Assembly: GCA_040904765.1 (NCBI GenBank)
Contig: JBBDST010000045.1
Span: 1-22,190 of the forward strand
Direction of reading: 5' to 3'
DNA length: 22,190 nt
DNA from: JBBDST01 sp040904765
GTDB taxonomy: Bacteria > Actinomycetota > Nitriliruptoria > Nitriliruptorales > Nitriliruptoraceae
Part shown: piece after piece, positions 16,223 to 22,190 of the stretch
Layout: the number at the start of each line of letters is the position of its first letter
How positions within the stretch are numbered: the stretch's first letter is position 1
Translations under genes and position numbers: made by a program
Notes under the pieces: generated by a model
What the model saw: only the letters and a program-made list of their open reading frames with translations
Database searches by the model: none
Told to the model about the DNA's origin: nothing

Positions 16223-17206
16223 TCAGTTACCCGCCAACGTGTCGATCTTGGCAAGCTGTTCGGCAATCTGTTCGTCAGACATCGGCACGTAGTCTGACAG
16301 GTTTGCGATCTCCTGAGCATTTGTCACCATGTGTGTGGCAAACGCGATCGTCTCTGGTTTTTTGAGCGCCACGTCACTGAAGTAGGTGAAGAGCCCGCGG
16401 CCAAGCGGTGTGTAGGTAAGGTTCCCGACGTTCTCCGGAGTGGGATCAATGCATCCATTTCCGTCATCGATTGGGAGTCCCTTGACCTGGTCAGTCGCCT
16501 CTTGGTAGTAGGAGAAGGGGATGTAGCCGATGCCGCCTCGCGTCCCGGACACACCGACAACCGCTGCGGTGTCATCTTCACCAATATCGGTGTAGTCGTT
16601 GCGGATTTTGCCCTTCTCGCCGTTGATTTCCTCGGTGAAGTAATCGAATGTCCCTGAGTCGGAACCTGGGCCGTAAAGAATGACCGGCTCGTTGACCCAC
16701 TCGGCCGGAAGATCTAACCCGTCAATGTCGCCCCAAACGGTGACCGTCGAACCCGCGTCCCAGATCTGCTGTACTTGAGCAGGCGTCATACAGGCGATCG
16801 GGTTCTCGTTGTTGACAACGACCGACAGCGCGTCGTTGGCGACCTGGACGTAGTCGTATTTGATGCCGTTCGTCTTACAGAGTTCTTCTTCTGACTCCTT
16901 GATGAGTCGTGATGCGTTAGACGCATCGGTCTCACCTTTACAGAACTTTTCAAAACCACCGCCGGTGCCAGAGATCGCAACGGTTACACGAACGCCTGGG
17001 AAATCTTCCATGAACAACTCTGCCGCAACTTCTGAGAAAGGCCCAACGGTGCTAGAACCATCCACATTTACCGAACCGGTCAGTTCTTCTTCAGCTGACG
17101 AATCGTTAGTCGGGACCGGTTCCGTGGCATCGTCTGTGCCGCCACACGCAGCCAGAAGGAGCGCTATAGCTGCTGCGGCAGCCACGCTACGGGAAAATTT
17201 TTGCAT
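16223..17206 (-). CDS. pstS: Phosphate-binding lipoprotein PstS
   Basis: The extracytoplasmic phosphate receptor that delivers phosphate to PstCA. The 327-residue precursor has a lipobox LLLAAC with lipidated C21 and an acidic Ser/Thr-rich linker. The phosphate-site segments are DGSSTV (49-54), SGTGGGF (79-85), DASNASR (94-100) and GPGSDSGTFDYF (179-190). ATG 17206 has AGGAG upstream, though 11 bases away. It is the first gene of pstSCAB; the stop is three bases from the pstC start, and a strong hairpin lies just inside pstC. A candidate PHO-box-like repeat is about 110 bp upstream. Two arsenate-reductase genes precede it on the same strand. Confidence 0.95.
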   Translation of the reverse strand: MQKFSRSVAAAAAIALLLAACGGTDDATEPVPTNDSSAEEELTGSVNVDGSSTVGPFSEVAAELFMEDFPGVRVTVAISGTGGGFEKFCKGETDASNASRLIKESEEELCKTNGIKYDYVQVANDALSVVVNNENPIACMTPAQVQQIWDAGSTVTVWGDIDGLDLPAEWVNEPVILYGPGSDSGTFDYFTEEINGEKGKIRNDYTDIGEDDTAAVVGVSGTRGGIGYIPFSYYQEATDQVKGLPIDDGNGCIDPTPENVGNLTYTPLGRGLFTYFSDVALKKPETIAFATHMVTNAQEIANLSDYVPMSDEQIAEQLAKIDTLAGN

Positions 17207-17315
17207 GATTAGCCAAACTCCTAGTTTTTGAGGGGCTCCATAGCCACCTAGTCACGTTTCACGCGACCAACAACACAAACAGTAGAGATGGCCAGTAACG
17301 GTCAAAAGATGCCAA

Positions 17316-17333
17316 GGCAAACGCACGGTTAAC
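17316..17333 (-). promoter_or_regulatory. Candidate PHO-box-like direct repeat upstream of pstS
   Basis: On the minus strand GTTAACC (17327-17333) is followed 11 bp later by GTTTGCC (17316-17322). Both resemble the GTTCACC-type units of actinobacterial PhoP boxes, matching at 6 of 7 and 5 of 7 positions, and the spacing is right. Only two units are visible, about 110 bp before the pstS start codon, so the call is tentative. Confidence 0.35.
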
Positions 17334-17353
17334 ACGGCACAAATGTTTCGCCT

Positions 17354-17382
17354 CGCCATATCACTCACGACCCGATATGGCG
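17354..17382. repeat. 9-bp inverted repeat between arsC and pstS
   Basis: CGCCATATC (17354-17362) and GATATGGCG (17374-17382) are perfect complements with an 11-base spacer. It lies 56 bp past the arsC stop in the 232-bp gap before pstS. There is no T-run on either side. It could be a regulator site of the pst promoter or a processing hairpin between the two gene groups. Confidence 0.5.
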
Positions 17383-17438
17383 GATGATCTTGCCAGCACT
17401 AGCGGCCGACTCTACTTGGATTTCAACATGTCGATCAA

Positions 17439-17849
17439 CTATCCATCGATCGATAACTCTTGTAGGAGATCACGTACGCGCTGTTCAATTGCATCACGAA
17501 TAGTACGCACAACGGCTGCGTCTTGGCCGGCTGGATCATCAAGTGGCCAGTCGATGTAGCGCTTGCCCGGTAGCACGGGGCAAGTGTCGCCACAACCCAT
17601 CGTGATGATGACATCTGCGGCGTGAAGATCCGACTCCGTCCAGCGGGCAGGCGTGTTGGTCGTAATATCGATACCGACCTCGCTCATTACTTGGGCTGCG
17701 ATCGGGTTTACCGTGACGGCTGGATCTGACCCGCCAGAGAGAACCGTTATCTGACCGGCGCCAAGTTTCTGGGTGAATGCGGCCGCCATCTGGGATCGTC
17801 CCGCGTTATGCACACACAAAAACAGCACGGTCGGTTTTGCGGTGTCCAT
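17439..17849 (-). CDS. arsC: Arsenate reductase, low-molecular-weight phosphatase type
   Basis: Reduces arsenate to arsenite using a cysteine relay. The 136-residue protein has the phosphatase-like P-loop CVHNAGRS (C12 to R18, the CX5R motif) and a second pair, C86 and C90, in MGCGDTCPVLPGKRY, the arrangement of thioredoxin-linked ArsC. WPLDDPAG follows, with the conserved DDP of the family. AAGGA lies six bases before ATG 17849, and the gene starts 10 bases after the ArsR-ArsC fusion gene, so the two form an operon. pstS lies 232 bp downstream on the same strand. Other low-molecular-weight phosphatases share the P-loop, but the C86/C90 pair and the neighbour favour arsenate. Confidence 0.92.
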   Translation of the reverse strand: MDTAKPTVLFLCVHNAGRSQMAAAFTQKLGAGQITVLSGGSDPAVTVNPIAAQVMSEVGIDITTNTPARWTESDLHAADVIITMGCGDTCPVLPGKRYIDWPLDDPAGQDAAVVRTIRDAIEQRVRDLLQELSIDG

Positions 17850-17859
17850 TAGTTATCCT

Positions 17860-18573
17860 TCACGTCAACATCGGCTTTAAGTTTGGGTTGGTGAGATCAA
17901 AATCGTCACTAAAGAGCGTGTTTATGGCGAGCAGGCGGGTGATGCGCCGATCGATTTGCCGCATCGCTTTTTCATACTGTGCGCTGGATTGACCGGCCGG
18001 ATCGGCAACTGACCAGTGATGCACGGACGCGGCAAACGGCACGCCGGCTTCGTAGGCACGATCGCAGACCGAAATCACCACCTCAGGTGTTGTGGTGACC
18101 TCGCTGTAGCCGCAAGTGTGCCAACCGGTCGCGTCAAGTCCGTATTTTAGTCCTACGGCCACCGCTTTGGAATCTGGTGCTGCGGCCGGTTTGACGCCTG
18201 CACTTAACGCTTGCTTGCCGGTGTGGCGGCGCCATAGCGCTGCGGCGAACTGAGACCTTGCCTGGTTATGGGTGCAGACAAACAGGATCGGTGTGTCTGA
18301 AGTTATGCTCGGCTCCCTGCCGGTGTGGGGGGAAAGTTCATGCAACGTCACATACCGGCGGCGTTTGTCGCCTTCAGATTGCACGCGCCGGATGATTTGC
18401 GCGTCGCTTAACACACGTAAGTGAAACGCCAGCAAGTTTGACGGTAGTTCGGTGAGGTTTGCGAGTTGCGTTGGGGTGTGGTCGCCAATTGTGAGCGCGT
18501 CAATGATGGCAAGCCGGTGGGGATCGCCCAAAGCGGCGTACTGGGCTGCACGAAACGTCAAGGGAGCGTTCAT
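17860..18573 (-). CDS. ArsR-type repressor fused to arsenate-reductase/phosphatase domain
   Basis: A 237-residue fusion. Residues 1-80 form an ArsR winged helix (ALGDPHRLAIIDAL, then PTQLANLTELPSNLLAFHLR and the wing GDKRRRYVTL). Residues 95-237 are a low-molecular-weight phosphatase/arsenate reductase domain with the P-loop CTHNQARS (C100 to R106) and further cysteines C154 and C170 (ISVCDRAYE). Such fusions occur in actinobacterial ars loci. The HTH part has no cysteine, so the usual ArsR metal site (CXC in helix 3) is missing and any As sensing must use the C-terminal domain. ATG 18573 is chosen over the upstream in-frame start at 18609 because that start would lie within the -35 element. 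It is the first gene of the ars pair. Confidence 0.88.
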   Translation of the reverse strand: MNAPLTFRAAQYAALGDPHRLAIIDALTIGDHTPTQLANLTELPSNLLAFHLRVLSDAQIIRRVQSEGDKRRRYVTLHELSPHTGREPSITSDTPILFVCTHNQARSQFAAALWRRHTGKQALSAGVKPAAAPDSKAVAVGLKYGLDATGWHTCGYSEVTTTPEVVISVCDRAYEAGVPFAASVHHWSVADPAGQSSAQYEKAMRQIDRRITRLLAINTLFSDDFDLTNPNLKPMLT

Positions 18574-18609
18574 TATCTCAATAATAGTTGAGATAATTTG
18601 CTGGGGCAA
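18572..18609 (-). promoter_or_regulatory. arsR-fusion promoter with overlapping operator; leaderless start
   Basis: A perfect inverted repeat, ATTATCTCAA (18572-18581) and TTGAGATAAT (18588-18597) around TAATAG, has the size and AT-rich form of an ArsR operator. On the minus strand TTGCCC (18604-18609) and TATTAT (18581-18586) are 17 bp apart, a good -35/-10 pair fully compatible with repression at the repeat. Only seven bases separate the -10 from the ATG at 18573, so transcription should begin at or next to the start codon. Confidence 0.7.
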
Positions 18610-18718
18610 GCCGATCGATCATCCGTGGCTTAAAGTCCATGCACCTAGCCGCCCTGTCACAGTCTTGTGCCGGCCACCTTCTACACTTCACACACCTCGA
18701 AAACGTTGGAGTTCCCCG

Positions 18719-19225
18719 ATGCTTGCTCGCCCGATTCGTATCGTGACCGCTGCTGTCGCTCTGCTTGCGATTAGCTGTAGCAGCGATGCCGACGAAGCCA
18801 CGCCGACCGACACTACAGATGCGGTCGCCGCAGTCGTCACCACTGATGAGGTGATCGCGCTCGTCAATGAAGCCGGTTTCAACTTGGGCGACGCGCCGCC
18901 AAGCGACCTTACCGTGATCGACACTCGGGTCGGCGGTGGTGCTGAAGCGGTCGCTGGCGTAACCGCAGATGTGCATTACTCGGGCGTGTCCTGGTCAACC
19001 GGAGCAATGTTCGACTCGTCGTGGCAGCGCAACACCTCGTTTCCCTTTCTCCTTGGTGAGGGTCAAGTAATCACCGGCTGGGACCAGGGTGTTGTGGGCA
19101 TGCGTGAAGGTGGACAGCGGCTGCTCATCCTGCCGCCCGAATTTGCCTACGGCGATGCGGGAAGCGGCCCGATCGGTCCGGGCGAAACGCTGATCTTTGT
19201 GGTCGACCTGCTGTCGGTTGAGTGA
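18719..19225 (+). CDS. FKBP-type peptidyl-prolyl isomerase lipoprotein
   Basis: Catalyses cis-trans isomerisation at proline bonds, here outside the cytoplasmic membrane. The 168-residue precursor has a lipobox LLAISC with lipidated C20 and an Asp/Thr/Ala-rich linker. An FKBP domain follows from about residue 62: VHYSGVSWSTGAMFDSSW, FLLGEGQVITGWDQGVVGM, GGQRLLILPPEFAYG and LIFVVDLLSV. The pocket aromatics and Asp (F and D in MFDSS, W in TGWD, Y in AYG) are present. ATG 18719 has GGAG seven bases upstream; the frame is open further upstream but overlaps the divergent arsR region. It stands alone, convergent with a TetR gene 32 bp away. Confidence 0.92.
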   Translation: MLARPIRIVTAAVALLAISCSSDADEATPTDTTDAVAAVVTTDEVIALVNEAGFNLGDAPPSDLTVIDTRVGGGAEAVAGVTADVHYSGVSWSTGAMFDSSWQRNTSFPFLLGEGQVITGWDQGVVGMREGGQRLLILPPEFAYGDAGSGPIGPGETLIFVVDLLSVE

Positions 19226-19257
19226 AACAACCGAAAAACACCCCGCTGTCCGCTGGG

Positions 19258-19866
19258 TTACTTTTCGGCCGGAAGCAGTAGCGTCAAAATCGCGTCAGTG
19301 GTGAGCGCATCCCACACGTCAGCGTTTGGAATTTCAGGGTCTAACTCGAGCAACACTCGGCTGTTCACAACGCCTGTCATCCAGTGTGCGAAAACTTCCA
19401 ACGGAATATTTGAGCGAACCCAGCCGCGCTCTGCACCGTAACGCAAACCTTCAGCGACAAGCCGGTTGGATTCTGCCTGAATGAGACGGATCTGTGCCGC
19501 CAAATCGGCGCGAGACAACGCTAACCCGACCGCCACGGCACGACCTGCACGACCCTCAACCTGCTCCGGTGCGCTTGAGCCGCTCACAATGTTGCGAATC
19601 GCTGCGTAATAGTCGTCACGTGTAGTGGTTTGGCTTGCGGTGGTTAAGAAGCGTCGGGCCAACTCGACGCTGCCCTTGGCATAGCGGGCAGCGCCAGCAG
19701 CGACCAGCAGCGCATCCCGATTTTCAAAGAATTTGTACACCGACGGTTCTTTGATCCCAACCGCCTCAGCGACATCACGCAGCCGCAATCGACCAGGCCC
19801 GATGTCGTCAATGATGACAATTGCGGCCTCGATAAGTCGCTGGCGAGTGTCCGTGCGAGAGCCCAT
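19258..19866 (-). CDS. TetR/AcrR-family transcriptional regulator
   Basis: A 202-residue regulator with an N-terminal helix-turn-helix (about residues 8-55: TRQRLIEAAI, LRLRDVAEAVGI, then EPSVYKFFENRDALL). YKFF takes the place of the more common YYHF/YRHF in the recognition helix. The C-terminal part is helical and of normal length for ligand binding and dimerisation. ATG 19866 is preferred to a TTG two codons upstream. A short inverted repeat at 19876-19900, just before the start, could be its own operator. The regulated gene is not obvious; the zinc-ribbon gene upstream reads in the same direction. Confidence 0.88.
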   Translation of the reverse strand: MGSRTDTRQRLIEAAIVIIDDIGPGRLRLRDVAEAVGIKEPSVYKFFENRDALLVAAGAARYAKGSVELARRFLTTASQTTTRDDYYAAIRNIVSGSSAPEQVEGRAGRAVAVGLALSRADLAAQIRLIQAESNRLVAEGLRYGAERGWVRSNIPLEVFAHWMTGVVNSRVLLELDPEIPNADVWDALTTDAILTLLLPAEK

Positions 19867-19875
19867 AGGCAAAAC

Positions 19876-19900
19876 CGTAGCACTCGCTACTCACCCTACG
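19876..19900. promoter_or_regulatory. Nested short inverted repeats before the TetR gene
   Basis: GTAGC (19877-19881) pairs with GCTAC (19886-19890) around ACTC, and CGTAG (19876-19880) also pairs with CTACG at 19896-19900. The sites lie 10-34 bp upstream of the TetR start, where an autoregulatory operator would be expected. The arms are short, so this is tentative. Confidence 0.3.
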
Positions 19901-19988
19901 AATTCAACCATGGAACGACTTGCCGCCCTCGTCCCAACAACGATCACACGAGGGCTCCCTGTTGCACTCCGGCGCTTCGTTGGGGCTT

Positions 19989-20011
19989 AAAAAACCCCAG
20001 TGTCACAGGGG
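19989..20011 (-). terminator. Rho-independent terminator overlapping the zinc-ribbon gene stop
   Basis: On the minus strand CCCC (20008-20011) and GGGG (19995-19998) enclose a partly paired TGTGACACT, directly followed by TTTTTT (19989-19994). The stop codon of the zinc-ribbon gene (20003-20005) lies inside the loop side of the hairpin, so a terminating ribosome would cover the structure. Confidence 0.6.
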
Positions 20012-20344
20012 CCGTCGCAACGCACGCACATCACCTTTGCCTCCCGGAAACGGATTCGGGCCTTGAGATGGTTTTGTTGCCGTCACGTCGTTGCCCCGAC
20101 ATGACCAGCAGTAATACACCAACCTAATGCCTGAAGGCGTACGGACACCTGCTCGGCCTGCTTCTTCAAGCGTTGACGTCGGAATTCCTTCAATATCTTC
20201 ACTGCCACACAAACCACACACAAGGCGGGTGTCGCGATCCCACGACTGTCCGCAACGATCACACGTGAGCACGATGCCGGTATCACGGCGCTGCCCACTC
20301 AACTGTTCGTCTTCTCCACAGTGCGGACAGGCAACAATTGGCAT
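20003..20344 (-). CDS. Small multi-CXXC zinc-ribbon protein
   Basis: A 113-residue protein with four CXXC knuckles: CPHC (C6, C9), CDRC (C28, C31), CGLC (C43, C46) and CWSC (C79, C82). These would form two zinc ribbons, the first pairing knuckles 1 and 2. The C-terminus is Gly/Pro-rich and basic. There is no enzyme motif, so it is probably a nucleic-acid- or protein-binding adaptor. ATG 20344 is chosen because GGAAG lies five bases upstream and the first zinc knuckle starts at residue 6; a TTG four codons earlier is in frame. It is the only gene of its unit, and a terminator overlaps its stop. Confidence 0.75.
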   Translation of the reverse strand: MPIVACPHCGEDEQLSGQRRDTGIVLTCDRCGQSWDRDTRLVCGLCGSEDIEGIPTSTLEEAGRAGVRTPSGIRLVYYCWSCRGNDVTATKPSQGPNPFPGGKGDVRALRRPL

Positions 20345-20631
20345 AACGGCTTCCAAAACAGTCGGGGCAACGCCTGATGTGAAGCGTATCTCTCAATGCT
20401 GCCACCACGACCCGAAAAACGTCCACTTCGCTCACTGAAAGGCAAAGCCCCTGCCTCGTCTTGCTCATGCCGCGCTAGGGCGCGAGGCCCGCAACCAAAC
20501 ACGTCAATCGCGGGAGTCGTTTCCCACACAGATACGCTCACCCAACCGCTGAGCACAAGGCATTCCGACTGCGCTTCCCCCCGCCCTTTCCACCCCGCCC
20601 ATCCACCGGCTTTTCGGGCTGGCGGATCGTT

Positions 20632-21825
20632 GTGTGCGCGGCGGTCGCGTTAGGTATGACCGGACCGGGTCAAACGGCCGGCGTCAGCGTGTTCGTTGAC
20701 CCGATGATGAATAGTCTCGACATCACCCGCGCGGAAGTTTCAAGCGCCTATCTGATCGGCACCCTCGTCGGTGCGTTCATGCTGCCACGCATCGGCAGGA
20801 CGTTGGACGTCCGCGGCGCACGCATCACCATGGCGCTCATCGCCGGACTATTCGGTGTTGTGTTGACGGCCATGGCAGGAGTCGTCGGGCTCATTAGCCT
20901 CACGATCGGCTTTGCCGGCATCCGCACGTTAGGGCAAGGCGCACTTGGGCTGGTCGCAAAAAACGCTGTCGCGCCCTGGTTTGACCGCAAACGCGGCCTT
21001 GCCATGGGAGCAACCTCGGCGGTGGGTTCCGCGTTACTTTCACTCGTTCCCCTTGCTGCCGCGTTTGCTATCGATGCGACCAGTTGGCGAATCACGTGGC
21101 TTTTATTGGCCGGAATGGTTTGGGCAGTAGTGCTGCCCGTGGCGTTGCGCGGTGTGATTGACCGGCCATCTGACGTCGGCCAACTCCCCGATGGGCCTGA
21201 TCGTCAAGGGCGCGATCGTGTCATGCAAAAGACACGGCCGTTTACTCGCGCCCAAGCGCTGCGCGAGCCGATGTTTTGGGCGGTTGCGGGAGGGGTTGCG
21301 GTAACGGGTCTTATCAGTACCGGCCTGGCATTCCATCAGATCGATCTGCTCGGCGAACAAGGACTCACCCCGGTTGAAGCCGCAGCAAATTTTCTCCCGC
21401 AAACGTTCGCTGCGCTGATTGTGACGTTTGGTGTTGGCGCGCTACTTGATCGAGTTCCCACGCGTCTGGTGCTTATTGCCTCTATGGGGCTATTGGCTTT
21501 ATCGATGCTTGCCGTACCTCACGTCACGCCAGGCCTTAGTGCGGCCGGCTATGGGATGGCTCTGGGGGCAGCAGGGGCTGCTGCCCGCACGGTCGAGGCC
21601 GCCAGTTTTCCGGCTCTGTTTGGGCTGCTGCACTTAGGTTCGATCCGTGGGCTTGTTGCCGCAATCGCAGTCGCCTCAACCGCCTTTGGTCCGCTGGTGT
21701 TCTCCGTTAGTCGACAAGCTACCGGCAGTTACATTCCGCTTTTAAACTGGCTTGTTCTGTTGCCTTTACTCGTCACAATTCTTAGCATTTTGGCGCCCTT
21801 ACCATCGAAGCAGGACATACCCTAA
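20632..21825 (+). CDS. MFS transporter
   Basis: A major-facilitator permease of about 397 residues with 11-12 membrane segments, resembling monocarboxylate/oxalate-formate-type MFS proteins: a GPGQTAGVSVFVDPM loop after TM1, GRTLDVRGAR as the TM2-TM3 loop motif, NAVAPWFDRKRGLAMG between TM4 and TM5, and a long central loop with GQLPDG. The only canonical start near the N-terminus is GTG 20632, which falls within TM1. The in-frame codons just upstream read FSGWRIV, the usual beginning of this family, but there is no ATG, GTG or TTG back to the TGA at 20551. The true start may be a rare codon (ATT 20563 or ATC 20626), or there is a sequence error. The substrate is unknown. Confidence 0.8.
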   Translation: MCAAVALGMTGPGQTAGVSVFVDPMMNSLDITRAEVSSAYLIGTLVGAFMLPRIGRTLDVRGARITMALIAGLFGVVLTAMAGVVGLISLTIGFAGIRTLGQGALGLVAKNAVAPWFDRKRGLAMGATSAVGSALLSLVPLAAAFAIDATSWRITWLLLAGMVWAVVLPVALRGVIDRPSDVGQLPDGPDRQGRDRVMQKTRPFTRAQALREPMFWAVAGGVAVTGLISTGLAFHQIDLLGEQGLTPVEAAANFLPQTFAALIVTFGVGALLDRVPTRLVLIASMGLLALSMLAVPHVTPGLSAAGYGMALGAAGAAARTVEAASFPALFGLLHLGSIRGLVAAIAVASTAFGPLVFSVSRQATGSYIPLLNWLVLLPLLVTILSILAPLPSKQDIP

Positions 21826-21831
21826 AGCAAA

Positions 21832-21853
21832 TGACGGTACTGTTCGACCGTCA
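21832..21853. repeat. 7-bp inverted repeat after the MFS gene
   Basis: TGACGGT (21832-21838) and ACCGTCA (21847-21853) flank an 8-base spacer seven bases after the MFS stop. TGACGGT occurs again at 21923-21929, followed by CTTTT, upstream of the SulP gene. It could be a weak terminator or a regulator site; the evidence is thin. Confidence 0.35.
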
Positions 21854-21973
21854 CGCGGAACTGGTCCGGCAACATTCAACGGTTCATGCGGCAGCTTCGA
21901 GTTAAGACAAGCACGTCGTCAGTGACGGTCTTTTGCACTCGATGACCACAACTGACTTCGAACGGAACCTGTC

Positions 21974-22190
21974 TTGAACACCGAACCTGTCCCGCTCATG
22001 CCCGAAACGGCCGAACTGCCAGACGACGACCACACAGTTGCAACCGCGCTGCGCTCGTTCAAACGTCTTCGCATCGAAATTCTTGCGGGTGTCGCCGTTG
22101 CTTTGGCCCTCATTCCCGAAGCCATCTCCTTTTCGATTCTTGCGGGCGTCGACCCGTAAGTTGGACTCTTCGCGTCATTCACAATGGCCG
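21974..22190 (+). pseudogene. SulP-family anion transporter, 5' part, interrupted by in-frame TAA
   Basis: The N-terminal part of a SulP (SLC26-like) sulfate/bicarbonate-type permease: a hydrophilic start, then FKRLRIEILAGVAVALALIP and EAISFSILAGVDP, which is the conserved first membrane segment. The next codon is TAA (22157-22159), where the family usually has a Lys or Arg. The same frame then continues with the family-typical VGLFASFTMA to the window end. One base change (for example AAA to TAA) would explain it; a sequencing error or readthrough is also possible. The start is TTG 21974, with GGAA six bases upstream; ATG 21998 is an alternative. The rest of the gene is outside the window. 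Confidence 0.75.

Noticed and set aside
19910..19990. 26-residue cationic amphipathic frame (MERLAALVPTTITRGLPVAL...) on the plus strand
   Set aside because: It has no ribosome-binding site or clear promoter and ends in the terminator region of the minus-strand zinc-ribbon gene; chance is the simpler explanation.
20345..20631. Possible gene or RNA in the divergent region before the MFS gene
   Set aside because: Open frames here give Arg/Ser/Pro-rich products on both strands without start signals or domains, and no RNA-gene fold is apparent.

Overview
The window looks like an actinobacterial chromosome segment with moderately high GC by eye. Pointers are a tandem CrcB pair, a SipW-type class of secreted proteins, an ArsR-arsenate reductase fusion, an SDR-DUF2867 protein and GTG/TTG starts. 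A class-level placement (for example Acidimicrobiia) would be a guess. There are no rRNA, tRNA, CRISPR or transposase genes that I can see. One assembly gap of ten N lies in pstC.

Layout. 1-135: tail of an unidentified + gene. 147-883 (-): two overlapping fluoride-channel genes. 973-3156 (+): an NAD(P)-binding SDR/DUF2867 protein, then a TetR regulator. 3153-5155 (-): an OmpR-type response regulator and its histidine kinase, coupled by an ATGA overlap. 5395-7454 (+), divergent from the regulator: three exported or membrane-anchored proteins ending in a likely terminator. The shared intergenic region carries four TTCA cores exactly 11 bp apart, the spacing expected for tandem binding of a PhoP/OmpR-type regulator. 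7504-8793 (-): a protein with a degenerate GGDEF and a largely intact EAL domain. 9111-10580 (-): a DEAD-box RNA helicase. 10877-11452 (-): a rhodanese-DUF2892 protein, divergent from a DoxX-like protein and a fosmidomycin-resistance-like MFS pump (11570-13173, +).

13363-18573 (-) is a phosphate/arsenate block. In transcription order it holds an ArsR-arsenate reductase fusion, a second arsenate reductase, then pstS, pstC, pstA and pstB. Arsenate enters cells through phosphate transporters, so the grouping makes sense, but no arsenite exporter and no phoU is present. The arsR fusion has a perfect 10-bp inverted repeat over its promoter and start codon and probably makes a leaderless mRNA. The N gap in pstC sits in what is almost certainly a perfect hairpin with 18-bp arms just after the pstS stop. 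Removing the gap and a 2-base overlap deletes exactly four codons and keeps the frame.

18719-22190: an FKBP-type isomerase lipoprotein (+), a TetR regulator (-), a multi-CXXC zinc-ribbon protein (-), an MFS transporter with an uncertain start (+), and the beginning of a SulP anion transporter (+) interrupted by an in-frame TAA.

The best candidate for an undescribed system is the two-component pair plus the divergent three-gene export module at 3153-7454. Two of the three exported proteins share a domain with a conserved cysteine pair, and the family's dedicated signal peptidase is absent from the window.
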